Source: Nocardioides daeguensis (GTDB lineage Bacteria; Actinomycetota; Actinomycetes; Propionibacteriales; Nocardioidaceae). From it: a stretch of 64,000 bases of DNA. The notes beneath the pieces were generated by a model, which searched no databases, had not been told where the DNA came from, and worked only from the letters and a program-made list of their open reading frames with translations. The stretch spans positions 124,001 to 188,000 of the forward strand of contig NZ_JAHTKU010000021.1 of assembly GCF_019192965.1 (NCBI RefSeq), read 5' to 3'. Below, in pieces: positions 24,739-32,833 of the stretch; the first letter of the stretch is position 1, and every line of letters starts with the position of its first letter. A program made the translations under genes and the position numbers.

Positions 24739-26517
24739 CTAGACCAGGTCCTCCTGGATGTGGACGATCCGGCTGCGGACCCACTCGCCCAGGCCCTTGG
24801 CCTGCGGGTCGAACCGGGTGGACGCGGCGACCCCGTCGCCGAGCAGGCCGTGGATGACGACGTTGACGGCGCCCAGGTTGGGCAGCACGTAGACGTCGAC
24901 GTCGAGGTCCTTCGCCTCGGGCACCAGCTCGCGGATCTTGCGGTCCTTGACCATCTTCGCGAGCCACTGGACGCGCGCCTCGTACTTGGGCGAGCCGTCG
25001 TGCTTGACCCACAGACCGAGGTTGGCGTTGCCGCCCTTGTCGCCGGAGCGGGCGTGCACGAACGTGCCCAGCGGCATCCGGCGGGTGATCGTGTCCGCCG
25101 GGGCGGGGTACGGCGAGGGCCGCTTGCCGAGCCCGGGGTCGAGCTCCGCGGGGTCGGCGAACGTGGTCGGGTCGGCGATCACCTCGCGGGTGCCGTCGTG
25201 GTGGACCACGGTGTGCTCGACCAGCTCCCGGTCGACGTACTCGGGGGTGTAGATGCCGAACGGGCTGGGCTTCTGCGGCGGCGCGGTCATGGTGAAGCCG
25301 GGGTAGCTCGCGAGGGCGAGCTCGACGGCGGGACCGGTGAACGGCTTGCCGAGCGGGCCGGCCTCGGGGTCCTTGCCGATGCACCGCAGGATGACCGAGG
25401 CGCCTTCCTCGGTGTCGGCGTCGCCGGTGCGGGCCGGGGCCTGGGTCCAGGTGACGTCTCGTGCCGTGAGCTGTCCGTCGAGCTGGCTGCGCAGCCACTC
25501 CGCCTTGGCGTCGACGTCGAGGCCGGTGAGCACGAACTCGACCTGGTTGCGGTAGCCGCCGAGCCGGTTGACCGCGACCTTGAGCCGCTCGGGCGGCGCG
25601 GTGCCGGTGACGCCGCTGATCTCGACCCGGTCGGGCCCCTGCTGGTGGAGGCGGATCGAGTCGAGCCGCGTCGTCACGTCGGGGTTGAGGTAGCGGGTGG
25701 TCTGGATCTCGTACAGCAGCTGGGCGGTGACGGTGTCGACGGTGACCGCACCGCCGGTGCCGGCGTGCTTGGTGATCACGCTGCTGCCGTCGGCGGCGAC
25801 CTCGGCGATCGGGAAGCCCAGCGGGGTGGTCATGGGGGCGCCGGCCCGGAACAGGTCGGTGAACCCGGAGAAGTTGCCGCCGGTGGCCTGGGTGCCGCAC
25901 TCGATGACGTGGCCCGCGACGACAGCGCCCGCGAGCTCGTCGTAGGACGTGGGGGTCCAGCCGTGGTGGGCGATCGCGGGACCGACGACGACGCTGGCGT
26001 CGGTCACGCGCCCGGTGACGACGATGTCGGCGCCACGGTTCAGGGCGGAGGCGATGCCGAACGCGCCGAGGTAGGCGTTGGCGGTCAGTGCCCCGTCGAA
26101 CAGGTGGGCGGCGCGCAGGTCGTCGCCCTCGACGTGCGCCACCTTGGCGTCGAGCCCCAGGCCCGCCGCGAGCTCGCGGATCCGGGTGGCGAGTCCCGCG
26201 GGGTTGAGGCCGCCGGCGTTGCTGACGATCTTCACGCCCTTGTCGAGCGCGAGGCCGAGCGTGCCCTCCAGCTGCTTGAGGAAGGTCCGCGCGTAGCCGA
26301 GGTCGGCGTCGCGCAGGGTGTCCATGCCGAGGATGAGCATGGTCAGCTCGGCGAGGTAGTCGCCGGTGATGACGTCGACGTCGCCCCCCTCGAGCTGCTC
26401 GCGCAGCGCGGAGAGGCGGTCGCCGTAGAACCCGGAGCAGTTGGCGATCCGGATCGCGCCGGTGGTCGAGGCGCGAGGCGCGCCAGCGCCGGGCCTCGAG
26501 ACCTCCGGCCCCGTCAT
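24739..26517 (-). CDS. AtuA-like / DUF1446 family protein
   Basis: 592 residues. IANCSGFYGDRLSALREQLEGG at the N-terminus and ITGDYLAELTMLILG are the signature of DUF1446/AtuA. The region VSNAGGLNPAGLA and the C-terminal RSGDKGGNANLGLWV complete the two-domain AtuA plus AtuA-C arrangement. AtuA is required for acyclic terpene (citronellol/geraniol) use in Pseudomonas, but its biochemical role is unresolved. It overlaps the TIGR03084 gene by 4 bp. Its presence beside a biotin-dependent carboxylase and dehydrogenases is the best clue to pathway type. Confidence 0.85.
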   Translation of the reverse strand: MTGPEVSRPGAGAPRASTTGAIRIANCSGFYGDRLSALREQLEGGDVDVITGDYLAELTMLILGMDTLRDADLGYARTFLKQLEGTLGLALDKGVKIVSNAGGLNPAGLATRIRELAAGLGLDAKVAHVEGDDLRAAHLFDGALTANAYLGAFGIASALNRGADIVVTGRVTDASVVVGPAIAHHGWTPTSYDELAGAVVAGHVIECGTQATGGNFSGFTDLFRAGAPMTTPLGFPIAEVAADGSSVITKHAGTGGAVTVDTVTAQLLYEIQTTRYLNPDVTTRLDSIRLHQQGPDRVEISGVTGTAPPERLKVAVNRLGGYRNQVEFVLTGLDVDAKAEWLRSQLDGQLTARDVTWTQAPARTGDADTEEGASVILRCIGKDPEAGPLGKPFTGPAVELALASYPGFTMTAPPQKPSPFGIYTPEYVDRELVEHTVVHHDGTREVIADPTTFADPAELDPGLGKRPSPYPAPADTITRRMPLGTFVHARSGDKGGNANLGLWVKHDGSPKYEARVQWLAKMVKDRKIRELVPEAKDLDVDVYVLPNLGAVNVVIHGLLGDGVAASTRFDPQAKGLGEWVRSRIVHIQEDLV

Positions 26518-27323
26518 GCCAGTTCTCCCTTCGACTCGCGCCCTCCGCCGGCGGGGCCGGCGAACGCCTGCGCGATGGTGAGCCACTTCTCGGCGTCGTC
26601 GCCGACGGCCTTCAGGTCGGTGTCGTCACGGTGCACCCGCTGGGTGACCAGCTGGCAGAAGTCGTACGCCGAGCCGGTGACGAGCTGGGCTGCGTCCGGC
26701 GGCCCCCAGGTCCACAGCTCGCCGCTCGGTGCGACCAGCTCGACCCGGTGCTCCTCGGTCGGCGCCTCGAGCCCGTTGTTGGCGTAGGAGAAGCTGCGGG
26801 TGCGCACGCCGATGTGGGCGACGTGGCGGATCCGGTCGGTGGCCGCGGGCCGCACGCCGATCGCGTCGTAGACGTCGAGGGCGTGGGCCCAGGTCTCCAT
26901 GAACCGCGCGGTCGCCATCGACGTCGGCGCCATCGGCGGGCCGAACCACGGCATCTTCTGGCCCGCGGGGTAGGCGCGGAGCGCGTCGAGGAGCGCCGGG
27001 CGGGCGGCGTCCCAGCGGGCGAGCAGCGCGTCGGGCGCGAGCCCGCCGATCCGCACGGCTTCCTTGTCGACGAAGCCGGTCGGGTCTTCGATCGCGGTGA
27101 GGACCACGGCGTCCCAGGCCTGCTTGCCCTCCTCACTCAGCGCGCCGGCCGCGAGCACCGCGACCTCGTCGGTCCACAGCAGGTGGGCGATCGTCGTGGC
27201 GACGTCCCACCCCGCGGCAGGGGTGGGCGTGCGCCAGGCGTCGGCGTCGAGGGCGGCGACCGTGGTGCGCAGCTGGTCGCCCTCCGCGCTCAGGTCGGCG
27301 ATCACGTCGTCGAGGACACTCAT
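26514..27323 (-). CDS. TIGR03084-family protein (DinB/mycothiol-dependent maleylpyruvate isomerase-like)
   Basis: 269 residues. The N-terminal DinB-like helical bundle has WDVATTIAHLLWTDEVAVLAA with the usual metal-site histidine and FMETWAHALDVYDAIG. The C-terminal part has a wHTH-type SCP2-like domain ending with a Gly/Arg tail. This family occurs almost only in actinomycetes, usually next to DUF1446 genes. Mycothiol-dependent chemistry is a family-level guess. It overlaps both neighbours by 4 bp (26514-26517 and 27320-27323). Confidence 0.82.
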   Translation of the reverse strand: MSVLDDVIADLSAEGDQLRTTVAALDADAWRTPTPAAGWDVATTIAHLLWTDEVAVLAAGALSEEGKQAWDAVVLTAIEDPTGFVDKEAVRIGGLAPDALLARWDAARPALLDALRAYPAGQKMPWFGPPMAPTSMATARFMETWAHALDVYDAIGVRPAATDRIRHVAHIGVRTRSFSYANNGLEAPTEEHRVELVAPSGELWTWGPPDAAQLVTGSAYDFCQLVTQRVHRDDTDLKAVGDDAEKWLTIAQAFAGPAGGGRESKGELA

Positions 27324-27952
27324 CGGTTGTCTCCCTCGCTGTCGGCCGGGCGGAGCGCTGTCTCCAGGGTGCGCGCCCACTCGGTGAGGATCCGGCGGCG
27401 ACGAGGGGCGTCGTCGCCGAGCGTGTTGGCGAGGCCGAGGCCGCGCACCAGGTCGAGGGTCGCCTGGACCAGCTCGCGCGCGCCCGGCTGCGTCTCGTCG
27501 ACGCCGAGCAGCTCGACGGTCAGCCGGTGCGTCTCGCGACCGACGCGCTGCTCGAGCGGCCCGACCGCGTCGTGCAGGCCGGGGTCGGTGCGCGCCGCGA
27601 CCCACAGCTCGAGCGCGGCCGTGAACACCGGCGAGGCGAAGTGGTCGCCGAGCATCTGCACGACCGCCTCGGTGCGTCCCTTGCCCTTCGGCAACCGAGC
27701 CGCCGCGGCCTCGAGGTCGGAGCCGCGGATCGCGGTCAGGTGGCCGACCGCCGCGACGACGAGGTCGTTCTTGGTCGGGAAGTGGTGCAGCTGCGCACCG
27801 CGGCTGACCCCGGCCCGCTCCGAGACGAGCGTGGTCGTCGTCCCCCCGAAGCCCTTCTCGACCAGCAGCTCCACCGTCGCGTCCATCAACCGCTGCCGCA
27901 TGGCGCGGGTGCGCTCCTCCTGCGGGATGCGGGTGGTCGCGGGCGTGGTCAC
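27320..27952 (-). CDS. TetR-family transcriptional regulator of the carboxylase operon
   Basis: 210 residues with the N-terminal HTH AGVSRGAQLHHFPTKNDLV (about residues 50-68). It starts at GTG 27952; the only nearby ATG (27963) is in another frame and hits a stop after four codons. It is the first gene of the operon running leftward to 18078 and overlaps the next gene by 4 bp, so it is probably autoregulatory and controls the whole cluster. A palindrome at 27981-27992 in the divergent intergenic region is a candidate operator. Confidence 0.88.
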   Translation of the reverse strand: MTTPATTRIPQEERTRAMRQRLMDATVELLVEKGFGGTTTTLVSERAGVSRGAQLHHFPTKNDLVVAAVGHLTAIRGSDLEAAAARLPKGKGRTEAVVQMLGDHFASPVFTAALELWVAARTDPGLHDAVGPLEQRVGRETHRLTVELLGVDETQPGARELVQATLDLVRGLGLANTLGDDAPRRRRILTEWARTLETALRPADSEGDNR

Positions 27953-27980
27953 GTCGCCAGCATGACCCGTCACTAACAAA

Positions 27981-27992
27981 CAGTCAAGACTG
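27981..27992. promoter_or_regulatory. Candidate TetR operator CAGTCAAGACTG
   Basis: The sequence has perfect 5-bp arms (CAGTC, GACTG) around AA. It lies 29 bp upstream of the TetR start in an A/T-richer island (AACAAACAGTCAAGACTGAC), the only such island in the neighbourhood. It could control the minus-strand operon and the divergent gene at 28077. Confidence 0.45.
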
Positions 27993-28076
27993 ACTTTAAG
28001 TTGGAGGACAGGGATCCGCCTCGACCCGCGCCGCCGGGTAACGTGCACGACAGACTCGGCCCCACGAAGGATCCCC

Positions 28077-28706
28077 ATGCGCACCCGCCTCGCCGCCCAG
28101 ACCGCTCTCACCTGCCTGATCGCCCTGGTCCTGACCAGCGCTCTCGTCGCGACCGCGCCGGCCGGCGGCGCAGCCTCGCGGCGGGTGGAGCCGCGCGACC
28201 TGCCGTCGCGCTCCGAGGTGGTCCACGCGCTCCCCGGCCTCAAGGGCATCCGCCTGGGCCAGGTCCCCGACCAGTCGGTCCGCCACTACGCCGGCGTCTG
28301 CTCGAGCTGGACCTGGACCGAGGCGCGGTCGGGGCAGGCCCGCTCGGGCGACGACATCTGGTCCCAGCGCGCGTTCGACGCCCAGGTCGTGCAGTTCCGG
28401 CGGAAGAGGGAGGCGCGGGCGGTGTTCGCCAGCTACCGGAGCTTCGTGCGCGACTGCGGCCAGCACTGGGCGGGCGTCGACACCACCGTCCAGCGGGAGC
28501 GGGTGCCCCGGCTCGGCGACCAGCGGATCGGCTACCGCACCACCCAGATCCCCGCGCCCGAGACGAACCGGGCGCCGCGCCACTTCTTCACCGTCGTGGT
28601 CCGCACGGGCAGGCGCCTGCTGCTGCTGAACGTCCAGCAGCCGGCGCCGACCCGCCGGGCGCAGATGGCGCGCCTGACCCGGGTCGCCGTCGACAAGATG
28701 GGCTGA
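28077..28706 (+). CDS. Secreted protein of unknown function (sensor-domain-like)
   Basis: 209 residues. The signal peptide (residues 1 to about 33) has a basic start, a hydrophobic core and a cleavage region near GGAAS. The mature part has two cysteines (in GVCSSW and VRDCGQHW) that could form a disulfide and resembles the PknH-like extracellular sensor fold of actinomycete lipoproteins. It lacks a lipobox, so it should be released or loosely wall-bound. It is divergent from the TetR gene and convergent with the RTX-like gene. Confidence 0.65.
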   Translation: MRTRLAAQTALTCLIALVLTSALVATAPAGGAASRRVEPRDLPSRSEVVHALPGLKGIRLGQVPDQSVRHYAGVCSSWTWTEARSGQARSGDDIWSQRAFDAQVVQFRRKREARAVFASYRSFVRDCGQHWAGVDTTVQRERVPRLGDQRIGYRTTQIPAPETNRAPRHFFTVVVRTGRRLLLLNVQQPAPTRRAQMARLTRVAVDKMG

Positions 28707-28710
28707 CGGG

Positions 28711-29421
28711 CTACCGCTCGCAGCCCTGCTCCACCTCGGCGGAACAGGAGTCCTTGCCGGGGCCACCGGCCGCGGTGTCGTACCCGCCCTTGCCGTTGAC
28801 CACGTCGTTCCCGCCGCCGCCCCGGATCAGGTTGTCGAAGCCGTCACCGAGGAGCAGGTCGTCGTCCGGGGTGCCGCGGACCTGCTCGACGCCCGCGAGC
28901 GAGGTGCGCAGCCGCAGGCTGCCGACCGAGGTCTCCGCGGACGCGAGCCCGAGCGCGAGGTTGACGTAGACGCCGGACGTCGCGCCGGCGAGGTACCCCT
29001 CGTAGAACTCGACCAGGTCCGCGCCCCGGCCGCCGTCGAAGGACCCGGTCCCGATCGGCGCCCAGTACGTGTCGGCACCGCGGTCACCCCAGGCGGCGCC
29101 GACCCCGTGGAAGGTGTCGCTGCCGCGGCCGCCGCGCACCCGGGTCCGCACGTTGCCGCAGACCAGGTCGTCACCGCCGAGCCCGAGCACGACGTCGCTG
29201 CCCCTGCCGCGCCCGGCGACGATCACGTCCGGCCCGCGGGTGCCGACGATCCGGTCGCCGCGCCGCGAGGGGTCGACGATGGTGGCGCGCTTGCCCGCGC
29301 ACGTCGGCCCCGCGGCCGCCGACGGGGCCGCCGACGGGGACGCCGGTGAGGGCGCCGCCCCCGCCAGGCCGACCCCGGCCGCCAGCAGCACGATCGCCGC
29401 GCCCGTTCCGATCCTCCGCAT
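28711..29421 (-). CDS. Secreted RTX-like calcium-binding repeat protein
   Basis: 236 residues. A signal peptide (1 to about 27) is followed by an Ala/Ser/Pro spacer and then beta-roll nonapeptide-like repeats: GTRGPDVIVAGRGRGSDVV, GLGGDDLVCG, RGGRGSDTFHG, GTPDDDLLLGDGFDNLIRG and GGGGNDVVNGKGGYDTAAGG. These GGxGxD-type units bind Ca2+ in haemolysin-type proteins. Cysteines at both ends may form a disulfide. There is no enzymatic domain and no type I secretion gene nearby; Sec export is implied. Confidence 0.8.
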   Translation of the reverse strand: MRRIGTGAAIVLLAAGVGLAGAAPSPASPSAAPSAAAGPTCAGKRATIVDPSRRGDRIVGTRGPDVIVAGRGRGSDVVLGLGGDDLVCGNVRTRVRGGRGSDTFHGVGAAWGDRGADTYWAPIGTGSFDGGRGADLVEFYEGYLAGATSGVYVNLALGLASAETSVGSLRLRTSLAGVEQVRGTPDDDLLLGDGFDNLIRGGGGNDVVNGKGGYDTAAGGPGKDSCSAEVEQGCER

Positions 29422-29484
29422 CCCAGCTCCCCTTCCGAGTCGGCGTCACCCTGTCACAGCCACGGGTGCGGAACACTGGCGCCC

Positions 29485-30246
29485 ATGGCACAGACGATCC
29501 TGATCACCGGTGCGTCCAGCGGTCTGGGGGCCGAGATGGCGCGTCAGTTCGCCGACCGCGGCTACGACCTCGCGCTGGCGGCGCGGCGCACCGAACGGCT
29601 CGAGCAGCTCGCCGCGGAGATCCGTACGGCACACCCGGAGTGCCGCGTCGCGCTGCGGGCGCTCGACGTGACCGACCACGCCGCGGTGTTCCGGGTGTTC
29701 GGCGAGCTGCGCGACGAGCTCGGCCGGCTCGACCGGGTCGTCGTCAACGCCGGCCTCGGCAAGGGCGCGAAGCTCGGCACCGGCCGCTTCGAGGCCAACC
29801 TGGAGACCGCGATGACCAACTTCGTCGGCGCGCTCGCCCAGACCGAGGCGGCCATGGAGATCTTCCGCGCCCAGGAGGCCGGGCACCTCGTGATGGTGTC
29901 GTCGATGTCGGCGATGCGCGGGATGCCCTCGGCGATGACGACGTACGCCGCCACGAAGGCCGGTGTCGCGCACCTGGCCGAGGGCCTGCGCACCGAGCTG
30001 CACGGCACGAGGCTGCAGAAGAAGATCAAGGTGAGCGTGCTCTACCCGGGCTACATCCGCTCGGAGATGAACGACAAGGTCGCGCAGTCGACGCCGCTGA
30101 TGGCGACGACCGAGAAGGGCGTGGCCGCCATGGTGGCGGCGATCGAGAAGGAGGTCGCCGACGCCTGCGTGCCGCCGCTGCCGTGGGCGGCGCTGGCGCC
30201 GGTGATGAGGCACGCCCCGCTCGGGGTGCTCAAGAAGCTGATCTGA
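29485..30246 (+). CDS. Short-chain dehydrogenase/reductase
   Basis: 253 residues of the classical SDR fold. The cofactor motif is ITGASSGLGAEMARQ (residues 5-19) with AARRTERL after beta2, suggesting NADP(H) preference. The catalytic Ser is in MVSSMSAM and Tyr-x3-Lys in YAATKAGVAHL. The C-terminal 60 residues (LYPGYIRSEMND) are typical of SDRs acting on ketones or acyl chains. It stands alone between convergent or divergent neighbours, so the substrate is unknown. Confidence 0.85.
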   Translation: MAQTILITGASSGLGAEMARQFADRGYDLALAARRTERLEQLAAEIRTAHPECRVALRALDVTDHAAVFRVFGELRDELGRLDRVVVNAGLGKGAKLGTGRFEANLETAMTNFVGALAQTEAAMEIFRAQEAGHLVMVSSMSAMRGMPSAMTTYAATKAGVAHLAEGLRTELHGTRLQKKIKVSVLYPGYIRSEMNDKVAQSTPLMATTEKGVAAMVAAIEKEVADACVPPLPWAALAPVMRHAPLGVLKKLI

Positions 30247-30271
30247 CCGGCTCCCGAGGTCAGGACGTGTC

Positions 30272-30955
30272 CTAGCGGTAGGTCACCAGCGGCCGCGGCA
30301 GGTGCGGGTGCTCGTTGAAGGTGAGCAGCCGGGCACCGGTCGCGCCCACGATCACCCGGGTCACCGAGGTGTTCGCGATAACCGTGTTGAACCGCGCCCA
30401 CACCGGTCCGACCGCCGCCGGGTCCGGTACGACGAGCAGCGCGGCCAGCGCCGCGATCACGCCCCCGGACGTGACGACGAGCGTCGGCCCCGGCCGGGCG
30501 GCCGCCGCGTCGAGAGCGGCGCGGGCCCGGCCGACGAAGGCGTCGTACGGCTCGGGGTAGCCGCCGTCGGGTCCGGCCTCGGTCCAGTGCGCGGTGGAGA
30601 CCTCGAACTGCTCCTGGAAGGCGCGCCGGTCGGTGGTGTGGTCGACGGTGGCACCGGTGGCCTCGGCGTAGCGGGCGAGCACGGCGAGGTGGTCGAACTC
30701 CGCCCAGTCCTCGTCGACCGCCGCCTGCGGGGCACCGGGCAGCCCGGGCAACCAGCCCGCGCCCTCGGCGATCGCCTCCCAGGTCTCGCGGTGCCGGCGC
30801 ATGCCGCCGTGCACGACGGAGACCGGATCGGGTCCCTCCTTGGCGAGCCAGCGACCGAGCACCCGGCCCTGCTCCCACCCGGTCTCGGAGAGCACGTCGT
30901 AGTCGTCGGCGCCGAACGAGGCCTGGCCGTGGCGGACCAGCAGCAGCACGCCCAT
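30272..30955 (-). CDS. Histidine phosphatase family protein (phosphoglycerate mutase-like)
   Basis: 227 residues. LLLVRHGQASFGADDYDVLSETG is the RHG catalytic motif with the phospho-accepting His near residue 9. A second His (VVHGGMRRHRET) and the late TSGGVIAAL loop, in which the usual His of the S/T-H-G motif is replaced (TSGGVI), complete the site. The missing late histidine is notable because it may weaken activity. It overlaps the phosphotransferase gene (ATGA at 30954-30957), in a three-gene set with an SDR. Confidence 0.78.
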   Translation of the reverse strand: MGVLLLVRHGQASFGADDYDVLSETGWEQGRVLGRWLAKEGPDPVSVVHGGMRRHRETWEAIAEGAGWLPGLPGAPQAAVDEDWAEFDHLAVLARYAEATGATVDHTTDRRAFQEQFEVSTAHWTEAGPDGGYPEPYDAFVGRARAALDAAAARPGPTLVVTSGGVIAALAALLVVPDPAAVGPVWARFNTVIANTSVTRVIVGATGARLLTFNEHPHLPRPLVTYR

Positions 30956-32049
30956 CAGGCCCCCTCTCCCACGGGCAGGGCGGCGAGCACCTGCCGGCAC
31001 CGGGTCTCCAGGTAGCCGACGGCCGGCCCGAACGCGGCGTACGCCTCGTTGGTGGTCTGGCCGTGGAAGTAGCGGTACCAGATCTGCTGGGCGATCACCG
31101 CGAGCCGGAACAGGCCGAAGACCTCGTAGAAGGCCCACTGTGCCGGGGTCAGGGTGAGGCCGCTGCGCTCGCAGTAGGCGTCGACGACCTGCTGGCGGGT
31201 CCACATCCCCGGCGCGGTCGTCGGCTGGCGCCGGAAGAGGCGGAAGAACTCGTCGTCGTCGGCCTGCACCCAGTAGGCGAGGGTGCAGCCGAGGTCCATC
31301 AGCGGGTCGCCGACGGTGGCGAGCTCCCAGTCCAGCAGGCCGATGATCCGGGTCGGGTCGCCGGCGTCGAGGACCATGTTGTCGAAGCGGTAGTCGTTGT
31401 GGATCATCCGCTGCCCGACGTCGGCGGGCTGGTGGGCGGCGAGCCAGCCGGTGATGTCGGACCAGTCGCCGGTGTCGTCGGTGCGGGCGGCCTCGAGGCG
31501 CGCGATCCAGCCGCCGACCTGGCGCGCGACGTACCCGTCGCCCTTGTTGAGGGCCGCGAGCCCCGGGACGGCGGCCACATCGATCGCGTGCAGTGCGACG
31601 AGGGTGTCGACGGCGGCGTCGCAGAGCGCGGACGCCTGCTCCGCGGTGATCGGGAAGCCGAACTCGCGGCGCGGGATCAGGCCGTCGAGCCGCTCCATGA
31701 CGTAGAGCTCGCTGCCGATCGGGCTGTCCTCGGCGGTGCAGTACGCCACCATCGCGGGCACCTGGGGGAAGACCGGCCGGAGCGCGGCCTGGATCCGGTA
31801 CTCCCGGCCCATGTCGTGCGCGCCCTTGGCCTTGGTGCCCACCGGCGGGCGGCGCAGGATCAGGTCGGGCCCCTCTGACTGCGCAGACATCCGCAGCAGG
31901 TAGGTCAGGTTGGAGGCACCGCCGGGGAACTGGCGCACCTCGGCGATCGGGCCGCGCCCGAGCCAGGCCTCGACGGCGCCGACGTCGAAGGCGTCCTCGT
32001 CGCGGACCGGCCGCGACTCGTCACGGCCCGCCCGGTCCACTCCGCTCAC
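30955..32049 (-). CDS. APH-family phosphotransferase (ACAD10/11 N-terminal-like)
   Basis: 364 residues. The aminoglycoside-phosphotransferase-like kinase fold has FPGGASNLTYLLR (P-loop region), LILRRPPVG with the ATP-site Lys-equivalent region, the catalytic loop MIHNDYRFDNMVLD and the metal-binding LDWELATVGDPLMDLG. These proteins are homologous to the kinase domain of human ACAD10/ACAD11, which phosphorylates 4-hydroxyacyl-CoAs. Overlaps with the SDR (GTGA) and the histidine phosphatase (ATGA) suggest one pathway for hydroxy fatty acids; that is inference. Confidence 0.83.
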   Translation of the reverse strand: MSGVDRAGRDESRPVRDEDAFDVGAVEAWLGRGPIAEVRQFPGGASNLTYLLRMSAQSEGPDLILRRPPVGTKAKGAHDMGREYRIQAALRPVFPQVPAMVAYCTAEDSPIGSELYVMERLDGLIPRREFGFPITAEQASALCDAAVDTLVALHAIDVAAVPGLAALNKGDGYVARQVGGWIARLEAARTDDTGDWSDITGWLAAHQPADVGQRMIHNDYRFDNMVLDAGDPTRIIGLLDWELATVGDPLMDLGCTLAYWVQADDDEFFRLFRRQPTTAPGMWTRQQVVDAYCERSGLTLTPAQWAFYEVFGLFRLAVIAQQIWYRYFHGQTTNEAYAAFGPAVGYLETRCRQVLAALPVGEGA

Positions 32050-32816
32050 TCGGCCACCGCGTCGAGCTTGCGGGCCTGCGCGCGCATCACGGCGTCGTAC
32101 GACGCCCGGTCGGTGAGCTTGAGCCGGTAGGCCGCCCGCGCGGCGTCGTCGGGGATGATCAGCTCGGCGCCGGCGTCGATCCCGTCGAGCACTGCGGCCG
32201 CGATCTCTTCGGGCCCGAGCGGCGCGTCCTGCACCAGCTGGGTCATCACCTGCTGCAGCGCTGCGTCGCGGCCCTCGACGCCGGCCATCAGGTTGGTGCG
32301 GAAGTACGACGGGCACACGACGTGGGCGCTGACCCCGTGCGCGGCGAGCTCGTGGCCGGTGGTCTCGGTGAGGGCGACGACGGCGGCCTTGGTGGCGTTG
32401 TAGCCGCCCATCCCGGCCGGGTGCACGAGGCCGGCGAGCGAGGCGATGTTGACCACCCGGCCGCTGCCCTGCCGCTTGAACATCGGCGTGAACGTGGCCG
32501 TGCCGCGCACCGCCCCGAGCAGGTTGATGTCGACCAGGCGCTGCCACTCGTCGATCCCGGACACGTCGAGCCGCCCGCCGCCGGCGATGCCCGCGTTGTT
32601 GACGAGCACGTCGAGCCCGCCCCAGGTCCGCTCGACGTGCTCGCGGGCCGCGGCCCAGTCGGCGTCGCTGGTGATGTCGAGCGGGAGGATCCCCTCGGCG
32701 GGCGCACGGTCGGTGCGGAGCACGTCGGCGCCGCGCTCCTCCCAGGCCCGGGCGAGGGCGGCGCCCAGCCCGGAGGCCGCGCCGGTGATCAGGACCCGCT
32801 GTTGCTGCTGCGTCAC
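32046..32816 (-). CDS. Short-chain dehydrogenase/reductase (first gene of the kinase operon)
   Basis: 256 residues. The cofactor motif is ITGAASGLGAALARAWEE, NNAG appears as LVNNAGIAGGG, the catalytic Ser region is VNIASLAGL and Tyr-x3-Lys is YNATKAA. A C-terminal extension (DDAARAAYRLKLTDRASYDAVMRAQARKL) is shared with FabG-like proteins of lipid catabolism. The start is GTG at 32816. It precedes and overlaps the APH-like kinase, supporting a joint function on hydroxyacyl or related substrates. Confidence 0.83.
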   Translation of the reverse strand: MTQQQQRVLITGAASGLGAALARAWEERGADVLRTDRAPAEGILPLDITSDADWAAAREHVERTWGGLDVLVNNAGIAGGGRLDVSGIDEWQRLVDINLLGAVRGTATFTPMFKRQGSGRVVNIASLAGLVHPAGMGGYNATKAAVVALTETTGHELAAHGVSAHVVCPSYFRTNLMAGVEGRDAALQQVMTQLVQDAPLGPEEIAAAVLDGIDAGAELIIPDDAARAAYRLKLTDRASYDAVMRAQARKLDAVAE

Positions 32817-32833
32817 CCGGCCGACATTAGTGC

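Noticed and set aside
24511..26787. A 758-codon plus-strand frame opposite the DUF1446 and acyl-CoA dehydrogenase genes
   Set aside because: It is entirely antisense to genes with clear domain motifs and overlapping start-stop codons, and its translation shows only Arg/Gly/Val/Asp-rich sequence.
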